NCBI RefSeq assembly: GCF_000720135.1
Contig: NZ_JOIU01000017.1
Span: forward strand, 1 to 64,000
Length of the DNA stretch: 64,000 bases
Reading direction: 5' to 3'
From: Streptomyces sp. NRRL S-1022
Lineage (GTDB): Bacteria > Actinomycetota > Actinomycetes > Streptomycetales > Streptomycetaceae
Numbering within the stretch: position 1 is the first letter of the stretch; every line of letters starts with the position of its first letter. Under the pieces are notes generated by a model. It was not told the DNA's origin, ran no database searches, and saw only the letters and a list, made by a program, of their open reading frames with translations. Below are positions 27,392 through 36,461 of this stretch, piece after piece. A program made the translations under genes and the position numbers.

Positions 27392-27492
27392 CACCCCCGG
27401 GCCGCCCGGCGCGGTGCGTCGTGCGCGTGGGCCGGGGCGGGCGTGCCGGTGCGGTGATGGCGTCCGCGCGGGGCCGCGGCCACCGTTGACGG

Positions 27493-28032
27493 GTGCTTCT
27501 CGTTCCGGGCGGGCTGTGGCAGCGGGGGCCGGTGGGCCGGGGCGTGGGCGCCGGCCTCGCCGCCGGGGTCTTCTCCGGCGCCTTCGTCCTCGTCGAGTCG
27601 TGGGCCCGGGCGGGCGCCGTGGCCGCCCTCGTGGTGCTCGGTCTGGTCCAGGGGATCCGCGTGCCGCGCCGCATGAACGGGCTCCGGCCCGAGGCCGGGA
27701 AGCCGAGCCGGGCCGACCGGGCGGCGGTGGTACGCGCCACCCGGCGGGGCGAGCTCCCCGCCGATCCCGGGCTGATCCCCTCGGTCCTCGCGTACGCCGG
27801 CGCCCTGTGGCGGGCCGCGGAGGAGGACCGGCTGCGCCGCCGGGCCGTCCTGGCCGTCACCCTGCTCGCGCTCGCCCTCGCCGGGTACGACACCCTGGCC
27901 GGGACCACCGGCGAGACGATCTCCTCGTGGCTGGTGGCAGCGCTCTGCCTGGCCGACCTGGTGTGGTGGCCCCGCAGCCGGTCCCGTCTGCTGGACCGCG
28001 CCGGCCGCGCGGCGGCCTCGGCCCGCCCGTGA
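27493..28032 (+). CDS. Small integral membrane protein, unknown function
   Basis: A 179-residue protein with two N-terminal hydrophobic segments (GVGAGLAAGVFSGAFVLVES, AGAVAALVVLGLVQGI), a charged middle (residues 58-115) and two C-terminal segments (VLAVTLLALALAGYD, TISSWLVAALCLADLVW). I recognise no family. GTG 27493 is the most upstream start; no strong ribosome site decides it. It converges with the dps gene across a G-rich intergenic region. Confidence 0.6.
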   Translation: MLLVPGGLWQRGPVGRGVGAGLAAGVFSGAFVLVESWARAGAVAALVVLGLVQGIRVPRRMNGLRPEAGKPSRADRAAVVRATRRGELPADPGLIPSVLAYAGALWRAAEEDRLRRRAVLAVTLLALALAGYDTLAGTTGETISSWLVAALCLADLVWWPRSRSRLLDRAGRAAASARP

Positions 28033-28089
28033 CCCGGCCGCCCCGGTGCGAGGGGCCGGCCCAGGCACTCCGGTGCGGTCGTGTCCCCC

Positions 28090-28290
28090 TGAGATCGGGC
28101 GGGCGGGGCGTGGACGTACCCCGGTGCGGGCGGGGGAGTGGGGGCGCACGCCTCCGGCGGTGGCGGGGGCGAGGGGGCGCACGTGTGGTGGTGGGGCCGC
28201 ACGTGCCCCGATGGTGGTGGGCAGCGGGGTGCGGACGTAACCGTGGTGGTGGCGGGCAGGCGGGGCGCGGACGCAGCGGTCGGGACCGCT
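28090..28290 (+). repeat. G-rich degenerate repeat region between convergent genes
   Basis: This stretch holds five or six imperfect copies of a unit like GGGGCGCACGT followed by GGTGGTGG, spaced roughly 25-40 bases apart (for example around 28146, 28176, 28193, 28228 and 28262). The plus strand is strongly G-rich, with several runs of three to five G near 28097-28145 that could form quadruplex structure. It lies between the 3' ends of the membrane-protein and dps genes. Confidence 0.45.
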
Positions 28291-28310
28291 TGGCCACGCC
28301 CCCGCCCGGC

Positions 28311-28886
28311 TCAGGAGCGGACGAGCGGGGTGTCCACCAGGTGTTCGGCCAGGAACCAGGCCTGCAGCTCGCCGGTGCGGACGATCTGCGAGACCAGCAG
28401 GTCGTTGGTGCCGTCGTCACCCAGCTCGGCGACCCGCGCGGCCGCGTCGTGGGCCTCGGTCAGGATGGTCTCGTGCGCCTCCAGCAGCCGCGAGAGCATC
28501 GCCGGGACCTCCTCGACACCGTCCGGCGGACGCGGGATCGAGGTGATCTCGGCGACGTGCCGGGAGTCGCCCACCGCGACACCGCCCAGGGTCTGGACGC
28601 GCTCGGCCAGCGTGTCCACGAGCTCCAGCTGCTCCCCGGCGTGCTTGTCCAGGAGCAGGTGCAGCTGGTAGAAGGTCGCGCCCCGCATGTTCCAGTGGTG
28701 CTTCTTGTACAGCCCGTAGAGGACCTGGGTGTCGGCCAGCACCTTGTTCAGACGCTGGCTGGAGTACATGCGCGCCTCGTAGGACAGGGCGAGCGGGAAC
28801 TGCTTGACGGAGCCGAACTCCTGGATGACCTCACCCTTCTGGTGCAGCCACGGCTGGCTGCTCGGGGAGTTGGTGCCGGTGGTCAT
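28311..28886 (-). CDS. Dps family ferritin-like DNA-protection protein
   Basis: A 191-residue four-helix protein. The ferroxidase-site segment is LYGLYKKHHWNMRGATFYQLHLLLDKHAGEQ (His, then Asp and Glu of the second helix), as in Dps. Dps forms a 12-mer that oxidises and stores iron and binds DNA in stationary phase or stress. The 30-residue N-tail and short C-tail lie within the range of streptomycete Dps proteins. AGGAGGCACCCC precedes ATG 28886. Confidence 0.92.
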   Translation of the reverse strand: MTTGTNSPSSQPWLHQKGEVIQEFGSVKQFPLALSYEARMYSSQRLNKVLADTQVLYGLYKKHHWNMRGATFYQLHLLLDKHAGEQLELVDTLAERVQTLGGVAVGDSRHVAEITSIPRPPDGVEEVPAMLSRLLEAHETILTEAHDAAARVAELGDDGTNDLLVSQIVRTGELQAWFLAEHLVDTPLVRS

Positions 28887-28998
28887 GGGGTGCCTCCTGC
28901 GGACGGCGTGCTGTGTACGCGCTCGACGCTAGGGGCGGAAACGCGGGGCGGGTTGCCCAGGAGCGCACGTAGGGGCGCCCGTCAGCGCACCCGGCGGA

Positions 28999-29442
28999 TC
29001 ACTCGCTGCCGGCCGTCAACCGCTCGACGACGCGGTCCAGGTCGATGTGGCGGTGCTCGGTGCCCGGCGGCACCAGTGCGTCCGCGCGCCGCAGGAAGGC
29101 GGTGACGGCGGCGCCGGCGACCTCCAGGACCGCCGCCCCGGTACGGGACCTGAGCAGGATGCGGATCGCGTCGGAACGGGGCCGGGGCCGGGGGAACACC
29201 ACGACGTCCCCCGATCCGCTGGGCCGGCGCAGGCCCCGGGCGAGGAGCGACCGGGCGAAGACCCAGTCGACGGAGGGGGCGGCGGGCGCGCCGAGGGCCA
29301 GGCACACGGCGTAGGGGTCGGCCGCCGAGTACCGCAGCTCGGCGGGGAGCGGCACGGGCGGATCGTCCGCCACGGTGACGTGGACGTTCGTCCTGCATAC
29401 GATCGGATCTTCGTCCGCGGCCCCGCCGGGCTCCTGTGACAT
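28999..29442 (-). CDS. SsgA-like protein (sporulation and cell-division regulator)
   Basis: A 147-residue protein matching the SsgA/SsgB (SALP) family found in sporulating actinobacteria: PLPAELRYSAADPYAVCLAL, VDWVFARSLLARGL, SGDVVVFPRPRP and VPPGTEHRHIDLDRVVERL. SALPs control septum placement, FtsZ recruitment and spore-wall steps. It is not SsgA or SsgB itself with certainty, since several SALPs occur per genome. ATG 29442 follows AGGGGAA. It is divergent from the pirin gene. Confidence 0.9.
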   Translation of the reverse strand: MSQEPGGAADEDPIVCRTNVHVTVADDPPVPLPAELRYSAADPYAVCLALGAPAAPSVDWVFARSLLARGLRRPSGSGDVVVFPRPRPRSDAIRILLRSRTGAAVLEVAGAAVTAFLRRADALVPPGTEHRHIDLDRVVERLTAGSE

Positions 29443-29611
29443 GGCCGTTCCCCTGTCTGCGACGGTTCGGTTCGGTTGTTCGGTCCGTACCGGGCGGCCC
29501 GAGGTGCTGCGACCGTACGGCGGGTCCGGGGGAGCGGCTTGCCGGGGAGCGCACGGGTTGTAGTCCGACGACGAATCGGCATGGCGCCCGGACCCGTCCG
29601 GCCCCATGATG

Positions 29612-29628
29612 GTTGAATATAGAACAAC
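29612..29628. promoter_or_regulatory. Short inverted repeat before the pirin gene
   Basis: GTTG-N9-CAAC (29612-29628) sits in a locally AT-rich patch 24 bases before the pirin start, close to the expected promoter. It has the shape of a MarR-type operator. No candidate regulator gene is adjacent. Confidence 0.3.
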
Positions 29629-29652
29629 TAGCGGGTCGAGAGGTGATCCACG

Positions 29653-30666
29653 ATGAGCAATGCCGAGACGGAGCCCGTCGAAGTGCGCTGCGGTGCGGCG
29701 GTGGCGCGGGAGCCGGCGGCCGGGCCGCCCCGGGTCGACGTGCTGACCCCGCGGGACGTGCCCCTCGGCGGCCCCCGGGCGATGACCGTGCGGCGCACGC
29801 TGCCGCAGCGCGCCCGGACGCTGATCGGCGCCTGGTGCTTCGCCGACCACTACGGCCCCGACGACGTCGCCGCGACCGGCGGCATGGACGTCGCCCCGCA
29901 CCCGCACACCGGGCTGCAGACCGTGAGCTGGCTCTTCAGCGGGGAGATCGAGCACCGCGACAGCCTGGGCAGCCACGCCCTCGTACGGCCCGGCGAACTG
30001 AACCTCATGACCGGCGGGTACGGCATCAGCCACTCCGAGGTCTCCACCCCGCGGACCACCGTCCTGCACGGCGTCCAGCTGTGGGTGGCCCTGCCGGAGG
30101 AACACCGGGCCGCACCGCGGGACTTCCAGCACCACGTGCCCGAGCCGGTGCGGACCGACGGCGCCGAGATCAGGGTCTTCCTCGGCTCCCTCGCCGGGGC
30201 CGTCTCCCCGGTGCCGGCCTTCACCCCCCTGCTCGGCGCCGAGATCGTCCTCGAGCCGCACGCGGTCCTCACGCTCGCCGTGGACCCCGGCTTCGAGCAC
30301 GGGCTCCTGGTCGACCGGGGCGCCGTCCGCCTCGCGGACGCCCACCTGAAACCCGCCGAGCTGGGCTACGTCCACCCCGGCCCCGGCACACTGACCCTGG
30401 TCAACGAATCGGACGACACCGCACGGGCGGTCCTCCTCGGCGGTACGCCCTTCGACGAAGAGATCGTCATGTGGTGGAATTTCATCGGCCGCAGCCACGA
30501 AGACATCGCCAGGGCCCGCGAGGACTGGCAGAACTCCTCCGACCGCTTCGGCGCCGTCGAAGGGTACCCGGGAGACCGTCTCCCCGCCCCCGTCCTGCCG
30601 AATGCGACCCTCACCCCGCGCGGGAATCCGCCGCGTCACCGACGCCGCCAGAAAGGCACCCGATGA
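29653..30666 (+). CDS. Pirin family bicupin protein
   Basis: A 337-residue protein with two cupin halves. Metal ligands of the first cupin are visible as HPHTGLQTVSWLFSGEIEHRD and the later GYGISHSE. Pirins are metal-binding proteins; some bacterial members are quercetin dioxygenases and others regulate metabolic enzymes. A Trp-rich C-terminal IVMWWNFIGRSHEDI is typical. ATG 29653 follows GAGAGGTGATCC. The stop overlaps the next start as ATGA. Confidence 0.9.
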   Translation: MSNAETEPVEVRCGAAVAREPAAGPPRVDVLTPRDVPLGGPRAMTVRRTLPQRARTLIGAWCFADHYGPDDVAATGGMDVAPHPHTGLQTVSWLFSGEIEHRDSLGSHALVRPGELNLMTGGYGISHSEVSTPRTTVLHGVQLWVALPEEHRAAPRDFQHHVPEPVRTDGAEIRVFLGSLAGAVSPVPAFTPLLGAEIVLEPHAVLTLAVDPGFEHGLLVDRGAVRLADAHLKPAELGYVHPGPGTLTLVNESDDTARAVLLGGTPFDEEIVMWWNFIGRSHEDIARAREDWQNSSDRFGAVEGYPGDRLPAPVLPNATLTPRGNPPRHRRRQKGTR

Positions 30667-31001
30667 GCCAGCCTTCCCCCGTTTCCGTCGTCGAGCGCGT
30701 GGACGCCCGGAATCGCTACGAGATACTCGTCGACGGCGAGCGCGCCGGACTGACCGCCTACCGCGACCGCGGCGAGCAGCGCGTCTTCTACCACACGGAG
30801 GTCGACGACGCCTTCGCCGGCCAGGGCCTCGCCTCCCGGCTGGTCCAGGAGGCGCTCACGGACGTGCGCGACTCCGGCAAGCGGATCGTGCCCGTCTGCC
30901 CGTACGTGGCCAAGTTCCTCAAGCGGCACGAGGAGTTCGCCGACCTGGTCGACGCCGTGACGCCCGACGTCCTGGAGTGGCTGGACGCCGAACTGGGCTG
31001 A
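30663..31001 (+). CDS. GNAT-fold N-acetyltransferase-like protein (YjdJ type)
   Basis: A 112-residue minimal GNAT protein. The CoA-binding region reads VDDAFAGQGLASRLVQEAL, and the segment KRIVPVCPYVAKFLKRHEEF is characteristic of the small YjdJ/At1g77540 family. ATG 30663 overlaps the pirin stop, so the two are translationally coupled. The acceptor substrate is unknown. A strong terminator follows. Confidence 0.88.
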   Translation: MSQPSPVSVVERVDARNRYEILVDGERAGLTAYRDRGEQRVFYHTEVDDAFAGQGLASRLVQEALTDVRDSGKRIVPVCPYVAKFLKRHEEFADLVDAVTPDVLEWLDAELG

Positions 31002-31029
31002 CCCGCCACACCCCGCCCTCGAGCCGTGG

Positions 31030-31072
31030 ACGCGGTGAGGGTGACGGCCGCCGGCCGTCACCCTCACCGCGT
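31030..31072. terminator. Bidirectional terminator between convergent operons
   Basis: A perfect 19-bp stem (31030-31048 with 31054-31072) closes a 5-base loop. There is no long T run, as is common in Streptomyces. It separates the GNAT gene from the convergent DUF1275 gene. Confidence 0.85.
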
Positions 31073-31109
31073 GTCACGTGCTCACGGGCTCCGTCACCGT
31101 GCCCGTCGC

Positions 31110-31847
31110 TCAGGACGGCGGCCGGGTCCAGGGCGCGTCGCCGGCGGACAGCCGGTGGGCCGCCACGGAGGTGAGCGCCAGGAGCAGCAGGCACAGGCCC
31201 AGCGTGAGCACCAGATGGCCGTGCAGGACCAGTCCGGCACCGCCGAGGGCGCCGAGCAGCATGGCCAGCACGGACAGGATCCGGCGCCCGGGCCGCGGCG
31301 CCGCTCCGCCCGCCGGGGCGGAGTCCGCGGCCAGACCGGTGAGGGTCAGCGTCAGCACGGTCGTGGTGAGGTCCGGGACCCCGAGGCGCCGGGCGACGGC
31401 GTTCTGCAGGCCCATGGCGAGCCCGAGGCACACGATCAGCGTGTACTCGGCGGCGGTGGTGACCCGGCCGCCGGTGACCGCCGTGAAGACGACGGTGACG
31501 GCGACCAGGACCGTCTGGACGGCGGTGGCCGTCCTCAGCAGGCGGCCGCGGTGCCCGCCGAACCGGCTCCCCAGCCCGCCGCCGGCCAGCGCGCCCAGGA
31601 GGAACGCCGCCAGCGCGACGACCGAGGCGAGCGCGGACAGCGTCCCGGCGCCGCCCAGCGCGAAGCCGAGGAACACCACGTTGCCGGTCATGTTGGCGAC
31701 GAAGACGTGCCCCAGCGCCAGGTAGCTCACCGCGTCGACCAGACCGGTGACCACCGTCAGCGTCAGCATCAGGGGTGGCAACGGCCCGTGCCGGTCCCCC
31801 CGCGGCGGCGCCAGCGTACGGACGGCGTCAGTCAACAGGCTGCGCAT
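31110..31847 (-). CDS. DUF1275 (YoaK) family membrane protein
   Basis: A 245-residue protein with about six or seven helices. The family signature VTGLVDAVSYLALGHVFVANMTGNVVFL is present near the N-terminus, and MGLQNAVARRLGVPDLTTTVLT follows later. Function is unknown. Its ATG lies 20 bases inside the DoxX gene, so it is the last gene of a minus-strand operon. Confidence 0.9.
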   Translation of the reverse strand: MRSLLTDAVRTLAPPRGDRHGPLPPLMLTLTVVTGLVDAVSYLALGHVFVANMTGNVVFLGFALGGAGTLSALASVVALAAFLLGALAGGGLGSRFGGHRGRLLRTATAVQTVLVAVTVVFTAVTGGRVTTAAEYTLIVCLGLAMGLQNAVARRLGVPDLTTTVLTLTLTGLAADSAPAGGAAPRPGRRILSVLAMLLGALGGAGLVLHGHLVLTLGLCLLLLALTSVAAHRLSAGDAPWTRPPS

Positions 31848-32370
31848 GGCTCTTCCCCTCCGGTGCCGTGGTTCCCTGCGGTGCCGTCGGCGCCCGGTGC
31901 AGCACCAGGCGGGTCAGCAGCCCGCTGACCGGACCGGTCACGATCGCGGCGAGGGCAACCCACACCGGCCACGGGGCCAGGTCCAGCGCGTGGTCGAGGG
32001 ACCACCGGCCGGGCCCGGTGAGGGCCAGCGCCGCGGAGACGACGACGAGGACCAGCGGGTACTCGTAGCCGTCGTTCTGGACCCAGAGTCCCTGGGGCCG
32101 CTTGACGGTGCCGGCGACCGTCATCACGCCCATGGCGGCCATCGCCGCCAGAGGCGTGAGCAGACCGGCGGTCAGGAACAGGCCGGACCCGATCTGGCCG
32201 GCGCCCGCGGCGACCGCGGTCAGCCGGCCCCCGCGGAACCCGTCGTGCCGGAACTCCTCGGTTCCGCCTGCCAAGCCGTGGCCCCCGAGCCGGAAGCTCA
32301 CCTTCTGCACTCCGTGGCCGGCGACGAGGAGTCCCGCCACCACCCGGAGGACCAGCAGTCCCGCGTCCAT
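31828..32370 (-). CDS. DoxX family membrane protein
   Basis: A 180-residue protein with four helices. The DoxX start LRVVAGLLVAGHGVQKVSF and QIGSGLFLTAGLLTPLAAMA are clear. DoxX-like proteins have been linked to quinone-related redox chemistry and oxidative-stress complexes, but most are uncharacterised. It overlaps the DUF1275 gene and follows the isochorismatase gene by 52 bases. Confidence 0.88.
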   Translation of the reverse strand: MDAGLLVLRVVAGLLVAGHGVQKVSFRLGGHGLAGGTEEFRHDGFRGGRLTAVAAGAGQIGSGLFLTAGLLTPLAAMAAMGVMTVAGTVKRPQGLWVQNDGYEYPLVLVVVSAALALTGPGRWSLDHALDLAPWPVWVALAAIVTGPVSGLLTRLVLHRAPTAPQGTTAPEGKSHAQPVD

Positions 32371-32422
32371 CTCTCCCTGCCTGTTCCTGCCTCGGTCCTT
32401 GATCGCCGTGCTGGGTGCGGGG

Positions 32423-33085
32423 TCAGCCGGCCGCGTGGCCGCCGATGAACGCCTGGGCGTACACCAGGCCGAGGCCGTAGGTGCCGCCGTGCTCCTTGAC
32501 GACGTCCGTCACCGGCACGTACGTCTCGCCGCGGGCCCAGTCGCGCTGGAGTTCCAGCAGCACCTGCACCCAGGTCACCGGCACGGCGCCGCCCTGGATC
32601 ATGCGCTGGACGGCGTGCTCGTGGGCCTGCGGGCTGACACCTCCGGACGCGTCGGTGACGACGTAGACCTCGTAGCCCTGGGCGATGGCGGAGAGCACCG
32701 GCAGGACGACGCAGACCTCGGTCCACAGACCGGCGATCACGAGCTTCTCGCGGCCGGTCGCCTTGACGGCCTCGACGAACGCCGGGTCCTCCCAGGCGTT
32801 CATCGTGGTGCGGTCGATGATCTTCTGCTCCGGGAACACGTCCGCCAGCTGCGGCAGGATCGGACCGGAGAACGACTCGGCGGCCACGGTGCTCAGCACG
32901 ACCGGCACGCCGAACACCTTGGCGGCCTTGGCCAGACCCACCGTGGAGTTGATGATCGCGGTCCGGTCGCCGCTGCCGGTGCCGAAGAACATCTGCGGCT
33001 GGTGGTCCACGAACAGCACCGCACAGTTGTCGGGGGTCAGCAGGTCGGGGCTGGGGGACGCGGTGACCTGGGCGATGTCGGCCAT
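32423..33085 (-). CDS. Isochorismatase-family cysteine hydrolase
   Basis: A 220-residue protein. The catalytic Asp is in AVLFVDHQPQMF, and the nucleophile Cys is in LVIAGLWTEVCVVLPVLSA. It resembles the YcaC-type subgroup (amide or nicotinamidase-like hydrolases). The start MADIAQVTA at 33085 was chosen over the long upstream frame, which overlaps a real gene. It follows the amidohydrolase gene by 91 bases, and both may act on one amide substrate (inference). Confidence 0.88.
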   Translation of the reverse strand: MADIAQVTASPSPDLLTPDNCAVLFVDHQPQMFFGTGSGDRTAIINSTVGLAKAAKVFGVPVVLSTVAAESFSGPILPQLADVFPEQKIIDRTTMNAWEDPAFVEAVKATGREKLVIAGLWTEVCVVLPVLSAIAQGYEVYVVTDASGGVSPQAHEHAVQRMIQGGAVPVTWVQVLLELQRDWARGETYVPVTDVVKEHGGTYGLGLVYAQAFIGGHAAG

Positions 33086-33176
33086 GAGGGTGCCTTTCGA
33101 TCGGTAGGAGCACGGACGGGTGTCCGCGCCGGACAACAACCGTCCGCTGGACGGGGTTCGTGGGTGTCCGCCCCGC

Positions 33177-35054
33177 TCAGAGGACGAAGCAGGGGTCGAA
33201 CGGGGCGTCGGCGGCGCCGGGCGCCGGACCGCGCCGGGCGCGCCACGCGCGGTGCAGCTCCGACTCCGCGACGGCCTCGCCGAGGGCCTCGGCCTGGCGC
33301 ACCCCGGCCGGCCGGGACGCCTGGTAGCCGCCGAAGTGCGCCACCGGGCTCCAGACGGGGGAGACGGGCGGCAGTTCCTCGTCGAGCCCCTCGTACTCCC
33401 CGGCGGCGTAGACGATCCGGCCGCCGGTGACCGTGAGCAGCGACTCGATGTGCGCGATGTCCGGCTCGGGCACCGTGAAGTAGTCCTCGGACAGCACCGC
33501 GAGGTCCGCGTAACAGCCCGGCCGCAGCACGCCCTTGACCTGTTCCTCACCGGTCAGCTCGGCGCCGGCGACGGTGAACATGCGCAGGGCGGTCTGCCGG
33601 TCGACGCGGTTGCCGCGCGGGCGGAGCACGGCGTCACCGACGGTACGCCCGCTCACCAGCCAGTGCAGGGCGACCCAGGGGTTGTAGGTGGAGACCCGGG
33701 TGGCGTCCGTGCCGGCGGCCACGGTCAGTCCGCGGTCCAGCATGGCCCGGATCGGAGGGGCGTCCGCGGCTCTGCCCGGGCCGTAGCGGCGCAGGAACGC
33801 TTCGCCCTGGAAGGAGAGCCGGTTCTGCACGGACAGGGCACCGCCGAGCGCGGCGACACGGTCGAGGCTCTCCGCGGACACGGTCTCCGCGTGGTCGAAC
33901 AGCCACCGGTTCCCCGCCGGGAAGAGCCCCTCGGCGGCGAGCTTCTCGAAGACCGCGAGGTCCCGGCGGATGGTCTCGTCGTACGTGGCGTGCAGCCGGA
34001 ATCCCCAGCCGTGCTCCATGAGCAGGCGTACGGCCTTCTCGAACTCGTCCTCGTAGGGGCCGAGTTCGGGGCGCGGCTGGTTGAAGTTCTCGAAGTCCGC
34101 CGCCGCCCAGGTGAGGTTCTCGCCGGCGCCGTTCAGGCGCAGCCACGCGTCCCCGTCCTCAGGGCGGGCCGTCTCCGTCCAGCGGGTGAGGTCGGCGAGC
34201 TCCTGGCCCGCGGTCTGCGGGAAGAGGTGGTAGGCGATGCGCAGCGACAACTGCCCGGCCCTCGCCAGCTCGACGACGGTGGCGTAGTTCTCGGGGAAGT
34301 TCTGGAACCCGCCGGCGGCGTCGATCGCCGAGGTGAGTCCGAACCGGTTGAGTTCGCGCAGGAAGTACCGGGTCGAGAGCGCCTTCTCCGCCCCCTCGAG
34401 TACCGGCGCCCTGGCCAGTGTCGAGTACAGGATGAGGGCGCTGGGCGCGGCCAGCAGCATGCCCGTGGGCTCCCCGTCCCGGCCGCGGACGATCTGGCCG
34501 CCCCGGGGATCGGGCGTGTCCCTGCCGATGCCGGCGGCCCGCAGCGCCGCCCGGTTCAGGACGGCCGCCTGGTACAGGTGCAGGACGAACACCGGGGTGT
34601 CCGGGGCGGCGGCGTTCAGCTCGGCCACGGTCGGCAGCCGCCGTTCGGCGAACTGCTCCGCCGACCAGCCTCCCACCACCCGCACCCACTGGCCCTTGGG
34701 TGTCCGCGCGGCCTGCTCCCGCAGCATCGCCAGACCCTGGCGCAGCGTCGGAACGCCGTCCCAGCGCAGCTCCAGAACGTAGTTGAGGCCGCCCCGGATC
34801 ACGTGCAGATGGGCGTCGTTGAGTCCCGGGATCAGGCGTCGGCCGAGTGCGTCCACCACCTTCGTGCCGGGCCCGACGTGCGGGGCCACGTCCCTGTCGT
34901 CGCCGACGACCGTGATGACACCGCCGCGGACGGCGAGCGCCTCGGCGTGCGGGCGGACCGGGTCGCCCGTGTGGATTCGCGCGTTGCGGACGACGAGTTC
35001 CGCGGCATCGTCGACGGCCTGGGGAACCAGCCCGCCGACCGGCATGGCAGACAC
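33177..35054 (-). CDS. Amidohydrolase family protein (YtcJ-like)
   Basis: A 625-residue metal-dependent hydrolase of the amidohydrolase-3 group. It has an N-terminal beta-sandwich (LVVRNARIHTGDPV), the first metal pair in LIPGLNDAHLHVI, WLFDHAETVSAESL, the C-terminal Asp in VAAGTDATRVSTYNP, and the closing LRPGCYADLAVLSEDYF. The substrate is unknown. GTG 35054 follows GGAGG by 10 bases; an ATG three codons later is an alternative. It is first in an apparent four-gene operon. Confidence 0.9.
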   Translation of the reverse strand: MSAMPVGGLVPQAVDDAAELVVRNARIHTGDPVRPHAEALAVRGGVITVVGDDRDVAPHVGPGTKVVDALGRRLIPGLNDAHLHVIRGGLNYVLELRWDGVPTLRQGLAMLREQAARTPKGQWVRVVGGWSAEQFAERRLPTVAELNAAAPDTPVFVLHLYQAAVLNRAALRAAGIGRDTPDPRGGQIVRGRDGEPTGMLLAAPSALILYSTLARAPVLEGAEKALSTRYFLRELNRFGLTSAIDAAGGFQNFPENYATVVELARAGQLSLRIAYHLFPQTAGQELADLTRWTETARPEDGDAWLRLNGAGENLTWAAADFENFNQPRPELGPYEDEFEKAVRLLMEHGWGFRLHATYDETIRRDLAVFEKLAAEGLFPAGNRWLFDHAETVSAESLDRVAALGGALSVQNRLSFQGEAFLRRYGPGRAADAPPIRAMLDRGLTVAAGTDATRVSTYNPWVALHWLVSGRTVGDAVLRPRGNRVDRQTALRMFTVAGAELTGEEQVKGVLRPGCYADLAVLSEDYFTVPEPDIAHIESLLTVTGGRIVYAAGEYEGLDEELPPVSPVWSPVAHFGGYQASRPAGVRQAEALGEAVAESELHRAWRARRGPAPGAADAPFDPCFVL

Positions 35055-35469
35055 GTGTGCAGGACCTCCTTCGGGATGGGCTTCCGGATGGGTTTCTCGG
35101 GATGAACCTCTGTGCCGTGCGCCGCGCTCGGCCCGGCGCACGGGGGCGCCGAGGAGGCACGGGAACGCGAACGCGGCGGGGAACTGCGGCGAGGCGCGAG
35201 AGCCGGCCGTCGACCGCCGTGTCCTCACGCTAGGTCCGCGGGACGTCGCGGTGTGTCCCGTCCGTGCACCGGCCCGTTCCTCACAGCGCATGGGCCCCTG
35301 CCCGCCGGGCCGCCGTGCGCTGTGAGGACGTCAGGCGTGCGCTGGTGGGCAACCACCGGCCCGGCGGTGGTCCTACGGTGGCGGTCAGCGGCGCCGGAGT
35401 GCCCAGCACAACGATCCGGGTCGTGGCCGGACCGACCGGCGCCCCCTACGCAATGTCCAGGAGATACCC
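35055..35469. other. Divergent promoter region
   Basis: These 415 bases separate the amidohydrolase operon from the divergent esterase gene and hold no gene I can support. The promoters of both units must lie here. AGGAGAT just before ATG 35470 is the esterase ribosome site. Confidence 0.45.
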
Positions 35470-36441
35470 ATGTCCGATGCCCTGTCGCCGGTGGAGCCGG
35501 TGCTGGAACCCGCGGCGGCCGAGTTCGCGGCGGCGACCGCGAACCCGCCCTACCTGTTCGACCTGTCCCCGGCCGAGGGCCGCAAGGCGGTCGACGAGGT
35601 CCAGTCCGGCGAGACCGACAAGCCGGCCGTCGACGAGGAATGGATCACCGTCCCCGGCGGCCCCACCGGCAGCGTCCGCACCCGCATCGTCAAGCCCGCC
35701 GGCACCACCGGCACCCTCCCCGTCATCCTCTACATCCACGGCGCCGGCTGGGTCTTCGGCAACGCCCACACCCACGACCGCCTCGTCCGCGAACTCGCCA
35801 CCGGCGCCCGGGCCGCGGTCGTCTTCCCCGAGTACGACCTCTCCCCCGAGGCCCGCTACCCCGTCGCCATCGAGCAGAACTTCGCCGTCGCCAGGTGGGT
35901 GGTGGAACAGGGCGCCGAGAAGGGCCTGGACGGCTCCCGGCTCGCCGTGGCCGGCGACTCGGTCGGCGGCAACATGACCGCCGCCCTGACGCTGATGGCC
36001 AAGGAACGCGGCGGCGTCCCGCTGCGCCAGCAGGTGCTGTTCTACCCCGTCACCGACGCGGGCTTCGACACACCGTCCTACCACCAGTTCGCCACCGGCT
36101 ACTTCCTGCGCCGCGACGGCATGCAGTGGTTCTGGGACCAGTACACCACCGACCCCGCCGAACGCGAGCAGATCACCGCCTCCCCGCTGCGCGCCACCAC
36201 CGAGCAGCTCACCGGCCTGCCCCCGGCACTCGTCGTCACCGGCGAGGCCGACGTCCTGCGCGACGAGGGCGAGGCCTACGCCAACAAGCTCCGTGCCGCC
36301 GGTGTCCCGGTCACCGCGGTCCGCTTCCAGGGCATCATCCACGACTTCGTGATGCTCAACGCCCTGCGCGGCACCCACGCCGCCCAGGCCGCCATCGACC
36401 TCGCGGTCCGCACCCTGCACACCGCCCTGCACACCGCCTGA
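35470..36441 (+). CDS. Alpha/beta hydrolase fold-3 esterase (HSL family)
   Basis: A 323-residue esterase. The oxyanion motif is IHGAGWVFGN (family consensus HGGGW), the nucleophile elbow is VAGDSVGGNM with Ser, and Asp and His lie in LVVTGEADVLRDEGEAY and QGIIHDFVMLN. HSL-type enzymes hydrolyse short-chain esters. The next gene, a second alpha/beta hydrolase, starts 20 bases after the stop. Confidence 0.92.
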   Translation: MSDALSPVEPVLEPAAAEFAAATANPPYLFDLSPAEGRKAVDEVQSGETDKPAVDEEWITVPGGPTGSVRTRIVKPAGTTGTLPVILYIHGAGWVFGNAHTHDRLVRELATGARAAVVFPEYDLSPEARYPVAIEQNFAVARWVVEQGAEKGLDGSRLAVAGDSVGGNMTAALTLMAKERGGVPLRQQVLFYPVTDAGFDTPSYHQFATGYFLRRDGMQWFWDQYTTDPAEREQITASPLRATTEQLTGLPPALVVTGEADVLRDEGEAYANKLRAAGVPVTAVRFQGIIHDFVMLNALRGTHAAQAAIDLAVRTLHTALHTA

Positions 36442-36461
36442 CACCGAGGAGAAACACTGAC

